Source: Triops longicaudatus
Lineage: Eukaryota; Arthropoda; Branchiopoda; Notostraca; Triopsidae
Length of the DNA stretch: 64,000 bases
Direction of reading: 5' to 3'
NCBI GenBank assembly: GCA_022885665.1
Contig: JAGQDJ010000051.1
Span: forward strand, 677,155 to 741,154
How positions within the stretch are numbered: position 1 is the first letter of the stretch; the number at the start of each line of letters is the position of its first letter. The notes beneath the pieces are model-generated. The model was given only the letters and a program-made list of their open reading frames with translations. It made no database searches and was not told the DNA's origin. The position numbers and the translations under genes are program-made. Positions 56,156 to 64,000 of the stretch are shown here, piece after piece.

Positions 56156-57889
56156 TTCAAGAACTGTGCAGCACCTTTTTCAGTTACACTTTGAAGAAGA
56201 CGGAGAATCGTCAGAATCTTCAATGTATGTTCGAGGAAAACTTGTATCAGGGCAAAAATTGGGAAGGGAAACTGTTCCGTGTATTTTGTGGTGTGGTTTG
56301 AGAAAGAATACAATATTCCCAGACAAGCTTTATCTTGTCGTTAATCGTTTTGAAGCCGCTAGAAAATCATGTTCGTGAGTCGTTTTTCTTTTTTTTTTTA
56401 AGTATCCATAATAAGTTTGTTCAAGTCCCGTATCCCATCTGTGGCCCCGACGAAGTTTCACTTCGGATTAGGTAAGGGAAGAGGGAGGCCAGGTTAGCTC
56501 GGGCCTAAGGGTTGCTAAACTCGGTTACAGGGAGCTCGGTATAGGTGGGTTTGATTACCAGCTGATTCCGTTGCCGTTCAGTGTGACCACGTGGTTGGCC
56601 GTCTTTGTCCGCATGCCGGCGGACCGGTCTGAAGCTGGCCGTAGTTCAAAACTCCGTGCCAAACGGTCGGGGTTACTTTGTCCCTAGACAGCGAAGGTGG
56701 CGCACGGGAACTGGTCCTCGTGGAGCTCGTTTTGTTGACATGTGAATTTCGGACCTACAAAGGTCTTTATTCGTGCCAAAAGTGAACTTTTATGATGTTG
56801 AACGTTTCTTGATTATCTCTTTTTTTGAAATAGTCAAGTTAAAGTGAAAAAAGTGCCAAAGGAAGACCCTAGATTAGTGATTTACAGAAAGTGGTTGCCT
56901 ACATAGATCAAGGGATTGGGTGGCCAGGCACCTAGACCAGTGCTCGAGACGGCGAGTCAGGAAGGTAGGACTTGCGGCCTCTCCATTCATTGGAGCCGGA
57001 TTGGGACTTGCAGCCCCGGCCAGTCGACAGTGGTGTGTGGTGAGGTGATCTTTGGGGAATTGGAAACAACGTGGAATTTAAAACTCTCCATTAACTCTCT
57101 TTTCGGTTCCCATTTTCATTTGTTTTAGTGAATAAGCTTCCATCTTGAACTGGATTTTTAAGCCTCCTTTAATACGATTTGCGAGAGGTAGGTGTCTATT
57201 TATTACCCTATCCCATTTATTTATCCAATATTTCGTGCTGCTCCTTTTTTTATCAAACTTTATCATAAACCACAAGTTAAGCTTAAAGGAAAAAGGAAAT
57301 AAGAAATACCCCGACGAAAGAGTTTCCAAGGGACTTGTGCACTAAAACTGTTAGTCAATGTGACACAGTTGACATAGACCAAAAGTTTGGGGCGAGCGAG
57401 AGAATTTGGCCACCCAAGTGGGCCCGTGGGAAAGCAGAATATTCGATGTAAAACGTTCTTTATGCCAGTGCGATATTCATTGTTGCTGGTACTGCGTAGC
57501 TTGTAGAAGGGGCAAAGTCGCAAGATGGCAGGCAACAATGAATTTCTAGAAATAATCATACGAGCTTTGAGACATTTTTATGAAGCTTTTTTCGTTTGTT
57601 GCCGTACTATTTATTATAGGGAGCTTGAGTGTGTATACTGCATACGTGTGTATGTGTCGCGTCAATGCGAGCTGCAACGACTTATCGAGAGACTGTATCA
57701 TATGGTTGGAGAGAGGCCAGTCCCAGGCCAGGCCAGGCCAGCTGCCGTTGCTAGGCCCGAGAGAGTGAATGAGAGAGAGTTTGGCATGGGGGGTCTCTCT
57801 CTGTTTCGGTGTCTCTCCCTGCGTTTTGGCCTGTCGTTTCGAGCTTAAATGGCTTGAGCCTTTTCCCCCGTACACTGTTTATACGCAGA

Positions 57890-57893
<4 letters not shown>

Positions 57894-57978
<85 letters not shown>
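57894..57978 (+). repeat. (CT)n microsatellite
   Basis: About 42 CT dinucleotides occur without interruption. The surrounding 57700-57840 is also rich in GAGA/CTCT and CCAGG units. Ser-Leu frames across it are artefacts. Confidence 0.98.
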
Positions 57979-57981
<3 letters not shown>

Positions 57982-59796
57982 TGTTCATTCTTGACATGGT
58001 TTTCATACTTTGTTCTCATTTGCCAATCACTGTCCTCTCCCTTTTTTGCACTCGACTATCTCTCTTACAGGGTTTACAGTACGTGTACGTGTTTTAAGGG
58101 CCAAATTTGCAGTAGTGGTGCTTCATATTGTCAAGTTTTTCAATATATGCACAATAGGCAAGGTATTGCATTGTATAGGTTGTGTTGGCAGGTTAAAACT
58201 TATTGGCCCGAGCGACGAGTACCCAAGTCTGGCAATGTTGTTTTACCTTCCGTAGCGCACTCGCACTAGAGGCATGCACCCAGAAGAACTTGTCCTTGTT
58301 GTCCACCTTGGTTGGTATGCATTTGAGGTGGGCCTGTTTTCCAGGTCGTTATGCTGCACTTAAAAAGCATACGTGGTGAGTTTTGCAGAGTTGTAAAAAA
58401 CAAGGCCAGTTGGGACAATGTGTGGAAGTGCGAATATCGGCACATGTGTACTTCAAGGTAAGGTAAGAAGAGAACCTGTGTTCGGGGGATACGGCGGGCA
58501 AAAGTCCCATATCAGCAAGGTTTTCAGGGACTTTTGCATGACTTTTAGCCCGTTTTTCCTATTTCCCAAGCATAAACATATGTGCTTTTAGCATACAGAG
58601 AATAGTGCATGTGTGTGAAAGAGAGAAAGATGGAAAGAAAGAATGAAAGAACTCTCACCCAACACATAAGAGTCTAGACGCAATGCGAGACGTGAATCGT
58701 TGGCTTTGCATTAGCAAAAACGCTTTTTCAAGGGATGGTGGTCGTATCGTGCGTTCGCTCCCACGCATTCGCACTTCCGCCAGAGTTATTCGTCATCCAC
58801 GCACGTGATGTTTTTTTACGCACCTCTTGACCTTTCCGAACGAATTCACTACATCGTAATCATCCACATCGAACTCTGCTGTTTTCCAGAAACCAAGATG
58901 TCATACGGAATTTGCTCATTGGTTGGCGTAAGAAGTTGAAAAAAGTAGTATTCCACAGTAAAGATGTGTATTATTGATACTTTTGCGCAAGTTTTGTCAC
59001 GTGGCTAGCACAGTCAGCTGTTCTTGTCTCGGGTCCACGCGCACGTCGAGCCTTTTTGGCAGAACTAGGCCAGACACCGTCTAACGAGTTGACCATGCTT
59101 GATGTGTGTGTCTGTATGGATGTGCGATTTCGAAATGTGATGACGACCTTGCAACTCTTTGTGAATAAAGCGCCGTCTTGAGTTATGCATACACCTTTCC
59201 AAGCTTGTACCAAGAGTAAAAATGAGACTCTTCCCGATCAAACGAAGCTGTACGGGGAAATGTTGCTAATGGCGTACGAGGTAAATGCTATAAACGAAGG
59301 AACGATAGTCTGTGATGTCACTGATCTGAATTTTGTGATTTACTTAACGTTAAGTTTGCAACAATCAAAATTTTGGGCTTAAGAAACTGGTCTGATTCGA
59401 AAGGATGCCAAAACGGGAATGAATGTCACAGGCATAGGGCACGGGATTTCATTCATACTGATAATCAATTTTAATATTACGGTGAAGTTTGACTGTTGTG
59501 TAACAGTGAAATATTTAAGGAGCTCAGAGTCTAAAACTGTACTTGGACAGCGGGCTTATTTAAATAAGTTTTTCTTTAAAACGATTCCGTGACAAAGATA
59601 TCCTTCCGGAGTCAGTACGGAACAGAACTGTAAAATATGAAAGATCACAGTAAGGAATTTCGAAGACTGTATGCTCTGAATTACACAACCATCTACATTT
59701 GTCGATAAAGAGCACAACCACAGAAACACATGTTTGATATGTCCTACCCGAAGCTTTCCCATCTTTCTTTCAGAAGCTTTAGTTGTTGAGCCTCAA

Positions 59797-59964
59797 AGAG
59801 TAAAATCCCACTGTAACGAACATCGCAACGAGTAGTCGGCTGTTGTAGCGGCCGCAGATCCTAGATTACTTAAATATACTAGCGGAAAACCTGCAATAAC
59901 GAAATTCGGATAGAGCAGATAATTTTTCTGCCCTTCTGAAAGCTCGTTATAGCGAGACTTTGTA
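59797..59964. mobile_element. Pogo/Tigger-like MITE, second copy
   Basis: It opens GTAAAATCCCACTGTAACGA and closes CTCGTTATAGCGAGACTTTG; the two ends are imperfect inverted repeats of about 22 bp. The start matches that of the element at 7079 (GTAAAATCTCGCCATAACGT). Internal ACGAAATTC is also shared in style. It has no coding capacity. Confidence 0.45.
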
Positions 59965-62900
59965 GAACTAGTGTAGAAACCGTTAAAAAACGTTCGAAAA
60001 GGATGGAGATGCATTGTTGGGAAGGTTGAAGGGTACGTTATCGGTATACGGGTACCTTGACATGACAGTACACGTACAGTACGCCGCGTTTGAAGCGTTT
60101 TATGCTTTTCTGGAACTGGTAAGGGAACCCTGAAGGAAGAACCCAGAAGTGTTACCAATGACAGGGGTTTAAATTCATTCTTCGTAACACAGCATTGCGT
60201 TATATATAGCGCAAAAGCGGAAGGGCCGCGAGGCAGGGGGTTGAAACGAGGGTGATCCATTCATAAACCCATTGAAGCTTGCTACAGGAAAGAGGGGTGA
60301 ATTTTATCGTCGGAATATTGTCTTTTTTCTTGAGCTTTTTTTTAAAAAAAAACGCGGGACCTTCGCAAAAAAAAATCGGTTGAAACGATTGCGATCCCAG
60401 TGTGAACGTTGGGTTCAGGTTTCCTTATCTAGAGTTGATTATGGGGAAGTTTTCGTTTACCAGAAAGTTGAAGAAATAGTATTGGGTTTGTTGCCACCGT
60501 TTTTGTTCCACGGCCCAAAAATGACAGCAGCGTTGGAGCGAACTTGTGAGACGTTTCGCGAGTCCGGTCTGGATCCAGAAAGAAGCGCAGTGGTCGGGTG
60601 AAACAAAGCCCGAAAGACGGCCAAGTTATAGCATGCGGTGGATAAGTTTAGGATAAAAGGACGCGTAGATAGTGTAAGTGTTGGGTAATATCATAAAAGT
60701 TAAGATTTTTTCGCCGAATTGGTGTGAAATTGAACTTTGCACGGGAGCGGACCAAGCCCGAGAGCGGGAACCCGCGTAGTGGGCTGTTTGTTCAACGCAC
60801 GCCCGACAAGGGAGGGGCGCCGACGTCGGACTCGGTTCTCGGCCAAGGAAGCCGGTCTGGACGCGGCTATCTGTATCTTTTTTAGTGAAAAAAGCTGTAA
60901 GAGCCTTTTTCTAACTACGTCTGAACGGAAGACACCCAATTTTCTTACAAATTGTGTTGATTATGACTCAAAATGAACGTCGTTAGTAGAGGCTCATCAT
61001 TCACTCGGAGATGAGAGGGTTCCAGGAAGATAACACGCTGACGTCATAGGGACGAGTTGTGTATTTCCAAAGCACAGAATGCGCGATTTTTGAACTTCAG
61101 ACTCGAATATGTTGTGTTCTGTAATAAGCATGGGGCACCTAGAATAGTGCCTATTCACCGTATCTTGTTTAAAAACCGCGTGCATATACACCGTTAACTC
61201 ACATCTTTCTTTGGATGTAGTTCCAGATGATTGTTGGTCGTATACCAATATTAAGGCAACGATACTTTACATTGGCTTTGATTGTCATAAGACTGTTTCG
61301 TTTTTCGAACTCAAGTTCTAATTGTTAGTGAAAGTTTGCGAATTTCCTTGAACTGCGATCATTTGATTCCCGAGCCATAATCAATATGAATTCACTAATC
61401 TGCGCGACAACGAAGGATTGTCGTTCGCTTTATGCAAAGCGAGATGAAAAATAAATGAGTGATGATGGTAACTATTTCCCATTGCGAAGGGCGAGAAAGA
61501 GCATAAATTTGGATCCCGTGCGATTGAAAAGCGCCACCTTGTTGGCATGTAGGGTTTTCGGAGAGTGAGAGATGTCGGTAGCCCAACAGGCTTCCTTCCT
61601 TTGACGTCATACAGGCGACACCGTTGGGCAAGTCTGGGGGCAATATCTGCGAAGACTTGCAAAAATAAATCTCTCGAACCTTCTCGGTTAACCCATTAGT
61701 CTGCGACATTTCGAGTCGATAGACTGGTCCAGTACCGCCTGAACTTCCCACGTTTGGGGAATGGGTACATGCGCCCTTTATCTCCGTAAAGTTTGGGTAA
61801 TACGAACGCACTTGAGATACTTCCAGGGGTCAGTGTTCCCGCCGATTGAAAATTCTATCGAAACGTATTTATAAAGAATTTCTTTTCTCTTTTTTTTTCG
61901 GAAAAAAGTCAAATTTAATAAAGAGATCGGGAGCAGAAAGGAGAGTTGGGTCTGCAGCTACGGTACAACTTTTCTTTGTTGGGGCGAAAAAAAGGAGCAG
62001 TTTTGGAGTGGTCAGGACAAGAGAGTTGCCAAGAGCAGAATGCGGATGTGGTTGGCTTTTTGGGTCCCTGACTTCTTGAGAGAGAAGAGAGAGAATGGAA
62101 AGAGGAAGAGAAAGATGCAAAGAATAACAGGACTCGGAAAACGAATATTTCAAACGTCGTGAATCGGTTTAGGGGGGATTTTTTGTGCACTTTTCTCTCA
62201 CAGAGAGATAGAATTCATCAGTGAGTTTTCCTGAGTTTTTTTGTTGCCATTGTCATGTGAACAGTAATCATGTTTGTCCCCCCACTTTTACATGGCGCTG
62301 TTGTACGGTATTGTTCCTCCAAGAGAGGTTTGCAAAAGAGGGTGACGAAGCGCGAAAGGATGAATTCCGAGGGCAGGACAAGTTGGCATATTTTCCATCG
62401 AAATTCTGCAGTGATGGGATTATTGTGAAATTAAAGTTTGTATTAGCTTTTGAGGTAGCAAGTGAGAAAGGCAGCGTGCAATACATATGTGTAGAGTGTG
62501 AGGGATGTGCTGGGAGTTGTTGACAACTGCTGCGTACGGGAGTTGGGCGACATTAATGAAAATCCAAGGGAATTTACGTACAAAAAACATTTAGAAAGAT
62601 CATGGCGAGGAAGTGATGGCAAATCTTCCCTAACTAACTCATGGTTGACAGTAGCAAGCCCTGTTTGCTCGTGTGCATTATGCCTTAGACCCCTTTTACG
62701 TATTGAAATGTGCAAAAATCGAAAAACCAGTTCATGTTGCATCTTGCGATGTGCTAAAAGGAAATTCTGTGGCCAAAGCGATCAAAAATAGTCAGATTTT
62801 CATGCCGTGTTTTAAGTGTGGCGCTTCTGGTACAATGGAACCGTGCTCCTTAATAATGTCCACTAAAAAGTGGTACAGGGGTAAAGTATAGGTGGTGTCC

Positions 62901-64000
62901 CAGTTTATTGTGGCCTACATGGTTTACACCGCTTAGGTGCTCAGAAAACCATTCTAACAAAAGTTCCAAGCACTTGTTTAGGGTGAAGTCGGTCTGCAAG
63001 GAAATGTTTAATAATAGTCAGTAATTTGCGATGACTTGTCATGGAAATCACTCTCAAAGTCATGCGTTTAGTGCCATTTAGTGGTAGAATGGCATAGCGT
63101 AGAATTGTTCCGTCGAACGAATCCTAGTGTCTGTGCACGCCTTAAATGGTATGACAAGCCGTTTCCAATGGTTAAATACCAAGTTTGCGGACACAAAGGC
63201 TTGGTTGAAATTCCTCCGACTGGTTATGCGAAAATTTTCCTCGTTTGTCAATAAAAAGCAAGGTCAGAATGTCTTGAGTTCACGCACATTCCTGGAACGT
63301 TTAGAAACGTACCGAAATCTGTTTCATTTCTACTTCTTTGGTCAGTTGTGCAAATTTGTAGGAATAAACGAAATAAAGAACATTTCTTCATTTAGGTGTA
63401 AAAACTGTGGTCTGATTCCTTTTCGTTTTTTGTTAGGGTTGTTCTTGTACCAGTTCTCTGCATTGGTTTCGTTGCGGGATGTTATCCCTTCAACTTTCCT
63501 CCCAAACGGACAGACGGGTCCTTTAGTGGGGTAATTACAAGGTATAACTACTTTCTTCGCTTCCCTTTGTTGTGCCTATTTCCACTTGTCTCGCATTCCA
63601 GAGCGCTCAGAACAAAACGCCATCCCCTTTTTATCATTAGCTCCAATGGAAACGGTAAAGGCTTTTCGTTGGCTTTTTTTCTCGCAACTGACGACAGATT
63701 AAGACGTAATTACGGAGTACTAAGCATGACAAGTGACAATAATGTCCCGAGGAGAGAGAAAAAATCTGACGGTTCTTTTTATGCAGCTAAGGAAGCGTTT
63801 CAGCAGCATAAAACATGCATAGTGAAAGGGGCAACAATGAAAGACGAGTTTTGTACTGCAGATAGAGGGCAGACACAACCACCCACCTTTCTAAACTTTT
63901 AGTGTTGAAATATCATGAGTTGTATAACAAGAGCTCGGAAATTTCTTCTGAATGTTGTGGTTTAATATCAATAACTTTGCAGTAATACTTAGCTTACCTG

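Larger units (their letters stand above)
56156..64000. other. No recognisable gene to the window end
   Basis: After the MARS1 stop, frames of up to 166 codons occur on both strands but none shows a domain, and several run through simple repeats. Two stretches are more GC-rich than the rest, about 56440-57050 and 60730-60870, and could be untranslated exons, promoter sequence or old repeats. CCAGG repeats lie at 57722-57741. The CT microsatellite and a pogo-like MITE are listed separately. Confidence 0.5.

Noticed and set aside
56460..56600. tRNA-derived SINE head
   Set aside because: TTAGCTCGGGCC and GGGTTTGATTACC look vaguely like pol III boxes A and B, but spacing and match are weak, no cloverleaf forms and no second copy was seen.
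57769..58269. 166-codon frame with Ser-Leu repeats
   Set aside because: Most of it is the translated CT microsatellite, with no conserved sequence outside it.
59793..60260. 155-codon frame on minus
   Set aside because: Its 3' third runs through the pogo-like MITE and nothing in it resembles a known protein.
60272..60601. 109-codon frame on plus with charged C-terminal half
   Set aside because: No domain recognised; it begins in low-complexity A/T runs. It could be part of an untranslated or first exon but this cannot be supported.
61395..61811. 138-codon frame on minus
   Set aside because: No recognisable motif, no splice context, and an overlapping minus-strand frame of similar length; length alone is not enough.

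Overview
This is eukaryotic nuclear DNA. The genes are broken by many short GT-AG introns (often 60-130 bp), and there is a tRNA gene with internal promoter boxes plus dispersed and simple-sequence repeats. The gene set (dystroglycan, spenito/RBM15, glutaryl-CoA dehydrogenase, a Gfi1/senseless-type zinc finger, glucose-6-phosphatase, KICS2, an Aurora kinase, COG6 and cytosolic methionyl-tRNA synthetase) is that of a bilaterian animal. Gene compactness and AT-rich introns suggest an invertebrate, perhaps an arthropod, but no single feature proves it. I rebuilt exon joins by hand from splice sites, reading-frame phase and protein families remembered from training; no database search was run.

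Layout, left to right. Bases 1-4.86 kb hold no gene I can recognise. At 4.86-13.74 kb (+) is dystroglycan, complete from its first Ig-like domain to its PPPY C-terminus; the signal-peptide exon was not found. Three related repeat copies sit inside its introns. At 21.87-18.48 kb (-) lies spenito/RBM15, which starts 298 bp from the divergent GCDH gene (22.17-24.33 kb, +). A short Gfi1-like zinc-finger gene is at 27.6-26.97 kb (-), and glucose-6-phosphatase is at 30.26-31.79 kb (+). KICS2 (37.92-35.62 kb, -) and an intronless Aurora kinase (39.65-38.60 kb, -) follow. An orphan exon resembling molybdenum cofactor sulfurase is at 41.03-41.22 kb. COG6 (45.15-42.13 kb, -) and methionyl-tRNA synthetase (45.56-56.16 kb, +) diverge from a 415 bp shared promoter. 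The synthetase gene has a 5 kb intron and hosts a tRNA-Cys gene in another intron. From 56.2 kb to the end I see only repeats.

The genes are unrelated housekeeping or signalling functions and form no pathway or operon. The two divergent pairs (spenito/GCDH and COG6/MARS1) probably share promoters. I found no clear new biological system. The observations most worth a second look are the dystroglycan with two Ig/SEA modules of which only the second keeps the Gly-Ser cleavage motif, the repeat family that I see only in dystroglycan introns, the Gfi1-like protein missing two fingers, and the mixed-type intronless Aurora kinase.
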